Shown here: one piece after another, positions 1 through 8,642 of the stretch
How the letters are laid out: every line of letters begins with the position of its first letter
Numbering within the stretch: the first letter of the stretch is position 1
Source of the DNA: Abyssogena phaseoliformis symbiont OG214
GTDB lineage: Bacteria > Pseudomonadota > Gammaproteobacteria > PS1 > Pseudothioglobaceae
Length of the DNA: 64,000 bases
Direction: 5' to 3'
Assembly: GCF_016592595.1 (NCBI RefSeq)
Contig: NZ_AP012977.1
Location: 620,001 to 684,000 of the forward strand
Notes under the pieces: model-generated
What the model saw: the letters and a program-made list of their open reading frames with translations, nothing else
Databases searched by the model: none
What the model was told of the DNA's origin: nothing
Translations under genes and position numbers: made by a program

Positions 1-59
1 GCAATGCGCTCAGCTTGAATTTTTTCAAGTTGCCATTTTTGGCGGCGTGTTAGAAGCAA
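1..59 (-). CDS. rsgA: Ribosome small-subunit GTPase RsgA, N-terminal fragment at window edge
   Basis: A reading frame opens with TTG at 59 and runs off the left edge. Its 19 visible codons include the segment TRRQKWQLEKIQAERI, which resembles the basic N-terminal tail of gammaproteobacterial RsgA (Pseudomonas-type NRRQNWRIEKIQ). RsgA is a circularly permuted GTPase acting in late 30S maturation; only the tail before its OB domain is visible. An in-frame TAG lies four codons upstream of the TTG, so the start is confined to this stretch. It begins 9 bases after the cytochrome gene stop, suggesting co-transcription. Identification rests on a short match. Confidence 0.55.
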   Translation of the reverse strand, partial: MLLTRRQKWQLEKIQAERI

Positions 60-68
60 AACCGTATA

Positions 69-347
69 CTATTTTTTGAACTTATAATATTCATTGTTTA
101 AGTGATTCACAACTGATTTTTCCTCATCAGGAAACCAATCAATGCTGAATGCGCTGACACAATTACTCACTTGGCGATTCAAATCAAAGTGATTGTGTAA
201 ACGCGAATTGTCTCGCGTGTAAAAAGCATCATCATGCTCAATAATATGACAAGCAATACAAGATTCTTTGTGTAATTCCTTGCCTTCTTCATTGGCAAAT
301 GTGGTACTTGATGCAATTAATATTGTGGTTAGTAATAATTGATTCAT
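69..347 (-). CDS. Small periplasmic mono-haem cytochrome c-like protein
   Basis: This 92-residue protein starts with a hydrophobic signal peptide (about residues 1-18, ending TFA) followed by one CIACH motif, the CxxCH signature for covalent haem c attachment. The export signal and haem site predict a periplasmic electron carrier. Past the haem motif there is little recognisable structure, and I cannot point to the distal methionine ligand, so the exact class and redox partner are unknown. It sits between an M48 protease gene upstream and rsgA downstream on the same strand and probably belongs to that transcript. Confidence 0.7.
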   Translation of the reverse strand: MNQLLLTTILIASSTTFANEEGKELHKESCIACHIIEHDDAFYTRDNSRLHNHFDLNRQVSNCVSAFSIDWFPDEEKSVVNHLNNEYYKFKK

Positions 348-381
348 AAATTTTCCCTCTAGTTAGTTTTAAGTATACCGT

Positions 382-1632
382 TTATCGCTTATAAGTCTTA
401 AGCTGATTAATGCGAATTGACGCACTTGGATGAGAATCATGAAAAGCAGAGTATAAATAATCTGGCGTGAGGGTTGCAGCATTATCTTTATATAACTTCA
501 CCAGCGAAGATGCCAAATCATCTGCATTGGTATGTTTAGCGGCGAAGTTATCGGCTTCAAACTCATGCTTCCGTGATAGGTAATTATTAACAGGTGCAAT
601 AAAAAAACTAAATACTGGTACGGTTAGTGTAAATAAAATAAGAGCTGTATGATTTGAAGGATGGCTAATACCAAGTCCATGAAAAAACCAGTCCTGATTA
701 ATCAAATAGCCAAGCAACGCCAAACCAAGTAAGGAAATTGTAAACGAACTGAACATGTGTTTGCGAATATGTTTGTGATGAAAATGCCCCAGTTCATGAG
801 CAAGAATTGCTTGTACTTCATCATCATTCATACCTTTAAGCAGTGTATCAAAAAACACAATGCGTTTGTTTTTACCAATGCCTGTAAAGTAGGCATTGCC
901 ATGCGATGACCTTTTAGACCCGTCCATCACAAATACGCCGTCACTTTTAAATCCTGTACGCGTAAGTAAATGATCAATCTTGGTTTTTAACTTAACATTA
1001 TCTAGCGGCTTAAATTGATTAAAAATTGGCGCAATATAAGTGGGATAAAGCCAAAACATCAATAGTGAAAATCCAGTGAGAACCAGCCAAACATAAATCC
1101 ACCAATATTCACCCATGGCACTCATTAAATAAAGAATGACATAAATCAGTGGCAAACCAATAATCAGCATAAGTAACGTGCCTTTGAGTAAATCCATGAT
1201 AAAGGTTTTCACACTGGTTTGATTAAACCCAAATTTTTGTTCTAATACAAAAGTCTGATACACACCAAATGGTAAATCAATCAAACTACCTAACACCATC
1301 AGACTCACCACAAAACCCACACCTATGTATAAGGCGTTGTCAGTTTGCGCTTGCCAAGTGTTGTCTAAGTAGTCCAATCCGCCACCAAGTGTCCATAGTA
1401 GCAATATGGCAGTTGAAAATATAACTTTAAAATGATTTAATTTGAGTTTAGCTTGTGTGTATTCAGCTGCTTTTTGGTGTTCTTTTAGCGTAATTTTTTT
1501 GCTAAATTCGCTAGGTATTTTATCAAACGATTGAATAATCGCCTTGCTTTGTCTGACGTTTAACCACAATAAGGTAATAACATAACTAAAAGCAGCTATT
1601 AGAAAAATTAAAGTAAATAGATTAAATGTCAT
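382..1632 (-). CDS. M48 family (Ste24-like) membrane zinc metalloprotease
   Basis: The 416-residue protein has an N-terminal hydrophobic helix, several further membrane segments between residues about 65 and 200, the zinc-binding HELGH at 279-283, and a downstream SRKHEFEAD segment with the third glutamate ligand. This is the layout of CAAX prenyl protease 1/Ste24-type M48 peptidases, which in bacteria are inner-membrane proteases thought to take part in membrane protein quality control. It is full length for the family. Hydrophobic segments flank the active site (about 300-350). The substrate is unknown. It is divergent from lysC. Confidence 0.9.
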   Translation of the reverse strand: MTFNLFTLIFLIAAFSYVITLLWLNVRQSKAIIQSFDKIPSEFSKKITLKEHQKAAEYTQAKLKLNHFKVIFSTAILLLWTLGGGLDYLDNTWQAQTDNALYIGVGFVVSLMVLGSLIDLPFGVYQTFVLEQKFGFNQTSVKTFIMDLLKGTLLMLIIGLPLIYVILYLMSAMGEYWWIYVWLVLTGFSLLMFWLYPTYIAPIFNQFKPLDNVKLKTKIDHLLTRTGFKSDGVFVMDGSKRSSHGNAYFTGIGKNKRIVFFDTLLKGMNDDEVQAILAHELGHFHHKHIRKHMFSSFTISLLGLALLGYLINQDWFFHGLGISHPSNHTALILFTLTVPVFSFFIAPVNNYLSRKHEFEADNFAAKHTNADDLASSLVKLYKDNAATLTPDYLYSAFHDSHPSASIRINQLKTYKR

Positions 1633-1663
1633 GCTTTATTAACAAAAAATAAAAATAGATATT

Positions 1664-1699
1664 TTACCTAGGTAATAAAAAGATTTTTATTAAAAATCT
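1664..1699. repeat. Two short inverted repeats between divergent genes
   Basis: TTACCTAGGTAA (1664-1675) is a perfect 12-bp palindrome. AGATTTTT and AAAAATCT (1681-1688 and 1692-1699) form an 8-bp stem with a 3-base loop. Both lie between the M48 gene start (1632) and the predicted lysC promoter. They could be an operator or AT-rich DNA structure; nothing here decides which. Confidence 0.4.
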
Positions 1700-1734
1700 A
1701 GCCAAGGAATAATCAATAATTGTAAACCTTTTTA

Positions 1735-1764
1735 TTGATTAAATCACAGTCACTAAAGTATAAT
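1735..1764 (+). promoter_or_regulatory. Predicted sigma-70 promoter of lysC-ilvE
   Basis: TTGATT (1735-1740) and a perfect TATAAT (1759-1764) are separated by 18 bases, 28 bases upstream of the lysC ATG. The position and the perfect -10 make this the likely start of the lysC-ilvE-zinc finger-aroK-tolC transcript. Only a weak ribosome binding site precedes the ATG. Confidence 0.55.
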
Positions 1765-1792
1765 TCATTAATTATTTATTCATCAAATGTGA

Positions 1793-3016
1793 ATGGCATT
1801 AATTGTACAAAAATACGGCGGTACTTCAGTCGCTTCGGCTGAACGTATTCAGGCGGTTGCACAAAAAATCAAAGCATTTAAAGAGACAGGTGATCAACTG
1901 GTGGTGAGTGTATCTGCTATGAGTGGTGAAACCAATCGAATGATTGCACTTGCACAAACCATTCAAGATACACCTTCTTTAAGAGAGATGGATGTTTTAC
2001 TAACGACTGGTGAGCAAATGATGATTGCTTTGTTGACTATGGCATTGCAACAGCTAGGTTGTGATGCGATTTCTTATATAGGTGCGCAAGTGCGCATTAT
2101 GACTGATTCTGAGCACGGCAAAGCACGCATCAAGTCGATTGATGGCCATCGTATTCGCCAAAGTCTGGCTCAAGGCAAAGTTGTTGTTGTGGCAGGATTT
2201 CAAGGTGTGGATGCTGATGGACACATTACCACTTTAGGTCGGGGTGGTTCTGATACTACTGCTGTGGCACTTGCAGCTGCGCTTAAGGCTGATGAATGCC
2301 AAATCTATACTGATGTAGATGGTGTGTTTACAACTGACCCACGTATTGAGCCAAATGCCAGAAAAATGAATGTTGTGAGTTATGAAGAGATGTTAGAGAT
2401 GGCATCACTTGGCTCAAAAGTTTTGCAAATTCGCTCAGTGGAGTTTGCATCAAAATATAAAGTGCCATTAAGAGTATTGTCATCTTTGATTGACAATCCA
2501 GTAGGCACGTTAATTACTAGTGAGGAGAATATTGTGGAACAAGCGGTTATTTCAGGCATTGCTCATAATAAAGATGAGGCAAAATTAAGTTTAATCGGTG
2601 TGTCAGATGAACCTGGTATCGCATTTAAAATTTTAAACCCAATTGGCACTGCCAATATCGAAGTTGATATGATTGTGCAAAGCGTATCTGCACGTGAAGG
2701 CTTGACTAATTTTGCTTTTACTGTACATAGGAATGACTTTAAAACTGCTAGTAAAATCCTAGACCGTTTGTGTCAAGAATTAGGTGCAACAGCTGTCCAA
2801 AGTGATGACAAAGTGGTTAAAGTATCATTGGTGGGTATTGGTATGCGTTCTCATGCAGGTATTGCCGCGCAAATGTTTGAGGTGTTGCATAATGAGGGTA
2901 TTAATATTCAGATGATTTCCACCAGCGAGATTAAAATTTCAGTGGTGATTGATGAAAAGTATTTAGAATTGGCAGTACGTTCATTACACGCTGTGTTTGA
3001 ATTGGATAAGGAATAA
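1793..3016 (+). CDS. lysC: Aspartate kinase
   Basis: Aspartokinase phosphorylates L-aspartate, the first step towards lysine/diaminopimelate, threonine and methionine. The 407-residue length matches the stand-alone class with an amino acid kinase domain (about 1-235) and two C-terminal ACT domains (about 265-330 and 345-407). The signature KYGGTS is at residues 7-12, and the substrate-site segment GRGGSDTTA lies near 150. The ACT pair implies end-product feedback, probably lysine and/or threonine. It is followed after two bases by ilvE, so the two are co-transcribed and probably translationally linked. No lesion is seen. Confidence 0.96.
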   Translation: MALIVQKYGGTSVASAERIQAVAQKIKAFKETGDQLVVSVSAMSGETNRMIALAQTIQDTPSLREMDVLLTTGEQMMIALLTMALQQLGCDAISYIGAQVRIMTDSEHGKARIKSIDGHRIRQSLAQGKVVVVAGFQGVDADGHITTLGRGGSDTTAVALAAALKADECQIYTDVDGVFTTDPRIEPNARKMNVVSYEEMLEMASLGSKVLQIRSVEFASKYKVPLRVLSSLIDNPVGTLITSEENIVEQAVISGIAHNKDEAKLSLIGVSDEPGIAFKILNPIGTANIEVDMIVQSVSAREGLTNFAFTVHRNDFKTASKILDRLCQELGATAVQSDDKVVKVSLVGIGMRSHAGIAAQMFEVLHNEGINIQMISTSEIKISVVIDEKYLELAVRSLHAVFELDKE

Positions 3017-3018
3017 AA

Positions 3019-3951
3019 ATGCATACATTTGATGACAGGGATGGTTTAATTTGGTTTGATGGCGAGTGGGTAGATTGGCGTGAGGCCAAAGTCCATGTAT
3101 TGACTCATACTCTGCATTATGGCATGGGTGTGTTTGAAGGGGTTCGTGCGTATGAAACCAAAAAAAGACCTGCAATTTTTCGCCTTGAAGAACACACCAA
3201 CAGGTTGTTTAATTCTGCCAAGATTATGAACATGGATATTGGCTTTTCCAAAAATGAACTTAACCAAGCCCAAAAAGACGCAGTTGCTAAAAATAATCTT
3301 GATAGCGCCTATATTCGCCCCATGTGCTTTTATGGTTCAGAAGGCATGGGATTGCGTGCTGATGGGCTTAAGGTGCATACCATTATTGCTGCTTGGGAAT
3401 GGGGATCGTATTTAGGTGAAGATAGTATGAAAAATGGCATTCGTATTCGCACTTCAAGTTATGCGCGCCACCATGTTAATATTACCATGACTAAAGCCAA
3501 GGCTAATGGCAATTATATTAATTCAATGCTGGCTTTACAAGAAGCGTTAACTGATGGTTATGATGAGGCATTAATGTTAGATGTTGATGGTTTTGTGGCT
3601 GAAGGTAGTGGTGAAAATATTTTTATTGTGCGAGATGGTGTTATTTATACACCTGATTTAACCTCAGCACTAGCAGGTATTACTCGTGATACCGTATTTA
3701 AATTGGCAACTGATTTGGGTTATAAAGTGATTGAAAAACGCATCACTCGTGATGAAGTGTGCATTGCAGATGAAGCATTTTTTACAGGTACAGCGGCAGA
3801 GATAACCCCTATTCGTGAACTTGATAATCGTACAATCGGTTTAGGTACACGCGGTCCAGTGACTGAGCAGTTACAAACTTTATATTTTGATTGTGTTTAT
3901 GGTAGAAATGAACAATACCAACACTGGATTGCCAAGGGGTTTTGCCAATGA
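3019..3951 (+). CDS. ilvE: Branched-chain amino acid aminotransferase
   Basis: A PLP-dependent class IV aminotransferase of 310 residues that converts the 2-oxo acids of valine, leucine and isoleucine to the amino acids using glutamate. Visible family landmarks are the N-terminal HYGMGVFEG segment, the PLP-lysine region TKAKANGNY near residue 160, and EGSGENIF near 195. Full length. Its TGA overlaps the ATG of the following zinc-finger gene (ATGA), indicating translational coupling. Confidence 0.95.
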   Translation: MHTFDDRDGLIWFDGEWVDWREAKVHVLTHTLHYGMGVFEGVRAYETKKRPAIFRLEEHTNRLFNSAKIMNMDIGFSKNELNQAQKDAVAKNNLDSAYIRPMCFYGSEGMGLRADGLKVHTIIAAWEWGSYLGEDSMKNGIRIRTSSYARHHVNITMTKAKANGNYINSMLALQEALTDGYDEALMLDVDGFVAEGSGENIFIVRDGVIYTPDLTSALAGITRDTVFKLATDLGYKVIEKRITRDEVCIADEAFFTGTAAEITPIRELDNRTIGLGTRGPVTEQLQTLYFDCVYGRNEQYQHWIAKGFCQ

Positions 3952-4139
3952 ATTTATCCGTAGATGATTTTCAAAAAAAGCATGAGAGTTTTAGCGTTGT
4001 GGAAGAAAAAGATTTGCCATTTCATTGCCCACCACCAGAGGTGCAAAAGTGGAATATGCACCCCAAGGTATTTTTAAAATTCGACAAAAATGGTAAAGCA
4101 TCTTGTCCGTACTGCAGTGCCAGTTACGAATTGGCATAA
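3948..4139 (+). CDS. CHCC zinc-finger domain protein
   Basis: A 63-residue protein with a C-x(n)-H-x(n)-C-x2-C arrangement: FHCPPP, MHPKVFL and CPYC. This is the zf-CHCC domain, also found in the mitochondrial complex I subunit NDUFS6; bacterial members lie beside ilvE in many proteobacteria and have no settled function. I chose ATG at 3948, which overlaps the ilvE stop, over an upstream TTG at 3942 because ATGA coupling is the simpler explanation. The next gene starts 5 bases downstream. Confidence 0.85.
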   Translation: MNLSVDDFQKKHESFSVVEEKDLPFHCPPPEVQKWNMHPKVFLKFDKNGKASCPYCSASYELA

Positions 4140-4144
4140 ACTTG

Positions 4145-4666
4145 ATGAGTAGTAACTCACCAAATGTTGTTTTAGTTGGACCAATGGGCTCTGGCAAGAC
4201 ATCGGTTGGTCGCCGTTTGGCCTGTGTTCTTAAACGTGATTTTTTTGATTTAGACTTCGAAATAGTGGCGCGCACGGGTGTGGCCATTGATCATATTTTT
4301 GATGTGGAGGGTGAACAAGGCTTTCGTAAACGCGAAACACAAATGTTGGCTGATTTGTGCGAGATTAAGAATATTGTCATCGCCACTGGTGGCGGTGTTG
4401 TTATTAAGGCTGAAAATCGAGAAATGATCAAGCATAATAGTTATGTAGTGTATCTATCGTCAACGGTTGAACAGTTACTTAAACGCACCATGAATTCTAA
4501 ATCTAGGCCACTACTTGAACAATCAAGCAATCGAGAGAAAACCATTCGTGACTTGGTATCAAAGCGTGAATCTTTATATCAAGAAGTGGCAGATGCGATG
4601 ATTGACACTACAGGTAAGAAGTTATACGCTATTATTAACGAGATTAAAAAAGCCATTCCAGTATGA
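4145..4666 (+). CDS. aroK: Shikimate kinase
   Basis: Shikimate kinase phosphorylates shikimate in the chorismate pathway. The P-loop GPMGSGKTSVGR lies near residues 13-24, the shikimate-binding DLDFEI and FRKRET follow, and ATGGG precedes the lid region containing KSRPLL. I start it at ATG 4145 (173 residues); a TTG at 4103 would add 14 residues overlapping the zinc-finger gene in another frame, with no family support. It overlaps the following TolC-like gene by 4 bases (ATGA). The usual partner aroB does not follow here. Confidence 0.92.
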   Translation: MSSNSPNVVLVGPMGSGKTSVGRRLACVLKRDFFDLDFEIVARTGVAIDHIFDVEGEQGFRKRETQMLADLCEIKNIVIATGGGVVIKAENREMIKHNSYVVYLSSTVEQLLKRTMNSKSRPLLEQSSNREKTIRDLVSKRESLYQEVADAMIDTTGKKLYAIINEIKKAIPV

Positions 4667-6042
4667 AAAAAAACCTAACCACTGCGTTGATTTTTGTCAT
4701 TTGTCTTGATGCTCAAGCAATGACACAAAATGAGTTTATTGAACGCTTAAAAAATACACATCCTTTTTTTACACAACTTGATTTATCTATACAAATTAAG
4801 CAGATTGATCAACAAGCAACCACAGCTAATCAAGATTGGGTCGTTGGCGTAAAAACTAATTTTAAGAATGAAGATATAAGCGATATTTCATCCATAACGA
4901 CTTATAATAATTTAAACACCACTTCAGTTGATTTTTCAGCAACTAAAAAAATAGTAAGCTCAGGTGCTGATATTACTCTCAAGCACAATTGGAAAAATAA
5001 AAAAAAAGCTGAAAATACCAATAGAAATAAATTTTCTATCGATTATGTTCACCCATTATTGAAAAATGCAAACGGCATTAATGATCAACTAAATACAGAT
5101 TTATCCAATATTGACGTGCAAATATCTAGGCTTGAGGTTGCTGAACAACAAAAGGTTTTTACACTTGCTCAATTGAAGAAATTTATTAATTTGGCTTACG
5201 CTCAAGAGCGCTTAATGATTAGTAATCAACGCCTAGATTTAGCTACTCAGGAATTGATTTTGGTTAAACAAAAATTTACCATGTCAGTGGTTGATAAAGC
5301 TGATGTCTTGCTGCAAGAAGATGCTTATCAAAGTGCTAAGCAACAACAACTCCAAACCCGGCAAGATTTAAATTTTTTGCGTCATGAAATGGCCATTATT
5401 TTAGATATTGATTTTTCTAATGTTAGGGCTGAATTTGATTTATATCAACGCTATACAACCAATGACGATAATCTTAAACAATACTTATTGACTAATTCTA
5501 GAGTATTAAAAATAGCTGATTTAAATCAAGATTTGCTAAAACGTCAGCTAAAGAGTGACAAAAGTAATTCAAAAATACAGCTTGACTTAAAGCTTGGTAT
5601 TAGCAGCGAAGGTGAAAATAGTCGCTATACAGACTCTATTTCTAACCAGAGTCCATCATGGAATATTGGCTTGGATTTTAGTTACCCTATTGGCGGTACG
5701 CAAGCCAAATCGACCATTGAAAAAACACAAATAAAACTTGCTAGGGCTAAAGAACAAAAGCAAGAGCAATTATTAAACATCCACGCCAAGGCGAACGCAT
5801 TAAAGCAAAAAATTCAGTATTTGGTGGAAATACTTGAATCCAATATAATGCAAATCAAAATTGCTAAGGCACGCACCAAAGAGGAAAAACGAAGATACAA
5901 TAACGCCAATTCTCAAGCAAGTTTTGTTATTTCAGCGCAAAACAATGAGCAAAGTGCAAACCTTAACCACATTCAAGTGGCGAAAAATTATCAACAATCA
6001 GTGCTTGATTTTAAGGCAACTATTGACCAATTATTGCCATGA
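4663..6042 (+). CDS. TolC-type outer-membrane efflux protein
   Basis: This 459-residue protein begins with a Sec signal peptide (about 1-20, ending AQA) and then has long charged, glutamine-rich, probably coiled helical stretches (about 160-260 and 350-450) with beta-rich segments between. That is the two-repeat architecture of outer-membrane efflux (OEP/TolC) channels. Such proteins dock with a periplasmic adaptor and inner-membrane pump. No adaptor is adjacent, but the RND pair at 44-49 kb lacks its own channel and is a possible partner (inference). Sequence is diverged, and the exact subfamily is unclear. Confidence 0.8.
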   Translation: MKKNLTTALIFVICLDAQAMTQNEFIERLKNTHPFFTQLDLSIQIKQIDQQATTANQDWVVGVKTNFKNEDISDISSITTYNNLNTTSVDFSATKKIVSSGADITLKHNWKNKKKAENTNRNKFSIDYVHPLLKNANGINDQLNTDLSNIDVQISRLEVAEQQKVFTLAQLKKFINLAYAQERLMISNQRLDLATQELILVKQKFTMSVVDKADVLLQEDAYQSAKQQQLQTRQDLNFLRHEMAIILDIDFSNVRAEFDLYQRYTTNDDNLKQYLLTNSRVLKIADLNQDLLKRQLKSDKSNSKIQLDLKLGISSEGENSRYTDSISNQSPSWNIGLDFSYPIGGTQAKSTIEKTQIKLARAKEQKQEQLLNIHAKANALKQKIQYLVEILESNIMQIKIAKARTKEEKRRYNNANSQASFVISAQNNEQSANLNHIQVAKNYQQSVLDFKATIDQLLP

Positions 6043-6118
6043 TAAATTTTACTTTGGGTAATGCGAGCGATATCGGCATTTTATTTTTTAAAGCATTAAA
6101 AAGAACAAAAAACGCCTT

Positions 6119-7881
6119 ATGAGCATTCAATACATGGTTGCCATTAAAGATACTCATGCTCATATTTTTAAGGTTGTATTGACTCTAAAAAATCCCAACT
6201 CATTAGGACAAGTATTTTCATTACCCAATTGGATTCCTGGTAGTTATCTAATTCGTGATTTTGCTAAAAATATCATCAGTATTAAGGCTAAAAGCCACCA
6301 CCATCAAATACCGATTAAAAAATTCGATAAAAATCATTGGATTACCTATCCTTGTGAAAATGTACTAAGTATTGAATACGAGGTTTATGCCTTTGATTTA
6401 TCAGTTAGGTCGGCTTATTTAGATAACGAGCGTGCTTTTTTTAATGGTAGTAGTTTGTTTTTACTGCCTTTAGGATTTGAGTCAGATTTATGTGAGCTGA
6501 ACATAAAGTCTACTAATCAGAATCAAACTTTAGGCAACTGGTCGTGTGTCACAGGTTTGACTACCTTGAGTAATATGAACTTTATCGTTCATAATTATCA
6601 AAATTTGATTGACCACCCTGTGGAAATGGCAGATTTTACTAGGCTAGAGTTTGATGCGAGAGGCATTAGCCACAAAAGGGCAATCACTGGAAAGCACAAC
6701 GCAGATATTAAACGTCTAGCAAAGGATTTGGTGATTATATGCACTCACCATATTGATTTTTTTAACGGCGCTATTCCATTTGATGAGTCCTTATTTTTAA
6801 CCCTAGTTAGAACAAATGCTTATGGTGAATTGGAGCATAAAAACTCTTCAAGTCTTATTTGTTCTAGGAAAGAAATGCCAGTGCTTAATGAGCATAACAT
6901 AATACCAGAATATACAAGATTTTTAGCCCTATGCTCTCATGAATATTTCCATGCTTGGTGGACTAAAACCATTAAGCCTGCTAGCTTTCATCAATTAGAT
7001 TTGAACACAGAGAGCTATACTCAGCAGTTGTGGATTTTTGAAGGTTTTACCTCATATTATGACGAACTGTCTTTATTACGCACTCAAATCTTAACGCCAA
7101 AGCAATATTTAACTTTTTTTGCTCAAAACCCCCCATAACGCGAGTGCAACAATTCAAAGGTAGGCAAAAACAATCCTTGGTAGAATCTAGTTATGACACT
7201 TGGACTAAGTTTTACCAACAAGATGAGAACGCTCCCAATGCTATTGTTAGTTATTACGCCAAAGGTGCATTACTTGCTTTTGTGCTTGATATCAATATTA
7301 GACAACGCACCAATGACAAGACATCGTTGGATGATATTTTAAAATTCGCTTGGGAGAATTATCAAGAGTTTGGACTGGAGGACAACATCATACAGCGTGT
7401 TGCCAATGATTTGGTTAGAGGTGATTTGTCTGATTTTTTCAATGATTATTTATATGGCGTAAAAGAGTTACCACTACACAAGAAGCCTTTGCCTATGTTG
7501 GTGTAGATTGCGTCTTTAGCGTTAATAAAAAAAAGTTGTCTAATTTCGGTGTTAGTGTTAGTGTTAATGGAGAATTTGCTCAAATTACAACTGTATTTTC
7601 AGGCACTTGTGCACAAAAGTCTGGGCTGTATGTAGGTGATAAAATCATCACTATTAACCGTGAAAAAGTAAGTGGAAAGAGTTTGGTGGTAGTCATTAAT
7701 CAGTATGTCGTTAATGAGATAATCAAAGTAGGGTTTTAAGAGATGAATTATTACTTGAGATATCCGTAACATAACCGACAGCGAAAAGACTTTTTGTACA
7801 CTAAGTATTCAAAATGATTTGAGCACAGAAACCCTAGGAAGACAAAGAAATGGTTTGCACAAGCAAAATAAACAATCCTAA
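6119..7881 (+). pseudogene. M61 glycyl aminopeptidase with PDZ domain, multiply frameshifted
   Basis: Three consecutive frames read as one M61 (PDZ-containing aminopeptidase) protein. 6119-7138 gives the N-terminal beta domain and the catalytic HEYFHAWW. It breaks in a C6 run near 7129-7134, and the reading continues at 7144-7506 (RVQQFKGR, SLVESSYDTW). A second shift near 7475 leads to the PDZ part (GVSVSVNGEF, GLYVGDKI) to 7739. Two more shifts (near 7735 and 7772) are needed to reach ITDSEKTFCTLSIQ and a stop at 7881. At least four lesions make it inactive. The ancestral protein would have been a roughly 585-residue zinc peptidase. Confidence 0.9.
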
Positions 7882-7949
7882 AAAACACACACCGTTAAAC
7901 CTAGAATGGTTTTGCCAAAATTATTAGTTAAACCAGTCGGAGGCGTACA

Positions 7950-8642
7950 ATGAGTGATTTTAAAATGATTAAAGAGGAGGGTAAGGTACTTTTGGCAGTG
8001 CCTGGCGGTAAAGACTCGCTGAGTTTGTTTCATATTTTGCACCATTTTCTTGCCTCTGCCCCAATTCATTTTGAACTTGGCGTGGTTACGATTGACCCTC
8101 AGGTAGATGGTTTTGAGCCACAAGCTTTGGAAAGTTTTTTAAAAAAATTTGACACGCCTTATTTTTTTGAAGCCTTTCCAATTATAAAGCAAGCCGAAAA
8201 AAGCATGAAGGGCAGTTCATATTGCTCTTTTTGTGCGCGCATTAAGCGAGGACTAATGTATCAAGTGGCACGGTATGAAGGTTACAATGTTTTAGCATTG
8301 GGGCAGCATTTAGACGACTTGGCTGAATTGCTGATGATGTCAATGTGTCATAATGGCAAAATTCAAACCATGGAAGCACATTACATTAACGATGCAAAAG
8401 ATTTGCGTATTATTCGACCACTGGTGTACGTTCGAGAAAGACAACTGGCTGATTTTGCCAAAACAACACGTTTGCCCATCATTAAAGATTCCTGCCCAGT
8501 TTGTTATCAAATACCCACCGAGCGAGCACATTTTAAACAGTGGCTGTTGACTGAAGAAAAGCGCACTCCTAACTTGTATAAAAACCTACTAAGCACCATG
8601 AAGCCCATGTTAGATGAAACTAAGGAAGGCTTGGATGGTTAG
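7950..8642 (+). CDS. TtcA-family PP-loop ATP-binding protein, possibly damaged
   Basis: A 230-residue member of the TtcA-like adenine nucleotide alpha-hydrolase group, relatives of the enzyme that 2-thiolates C32 of tRNA. Typical CxxC pairs are present (C92/C95 and C182/C185), as is the conserved GQHLDD region. Two oddities stand out. The PP-loop reads PGGKDS (residues 18-23) instead of SGGKDS. The bases just upstream (7906-7950) encode LPKLLVKPVGG, which looks like the family N-terminus but is in another frame. The ORF may therefore be an N-terminally frameshifted remnant or a functional variant starting at 7950. It overlaps the acyltransferase start by 8 bases. Confidence 0.8.
   Translation: MSDFKMIKEEGKVLLAVPGGKDSLSLFHILHHFLASAPIHFELGVVTIDPQVDGFEPQALESFLKKFDTPYFFEAFPIIKQAEKSMKGSSYCSFCARIKRGLMYQVARYEGYNVLALGQHLDDLAELLMMSMCHNGKIQTMEAHYINDAKDLRIIRPLVYVRERQLADFAKTTRLPIIKDSCPVCYQIPTERAHFKQWLLTEEKRTPNLYKNLLSTMKPMLDETKEGLDG

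Noticed and set aside
7144-7739. Two separate small proteins (120 and 67 residues) downstream of the 6119-7138 frame
   Set aside because: Their sequences continue the M61 peptidase and its PDZ domain in shifted frames, so they are parts of one pseudogene.
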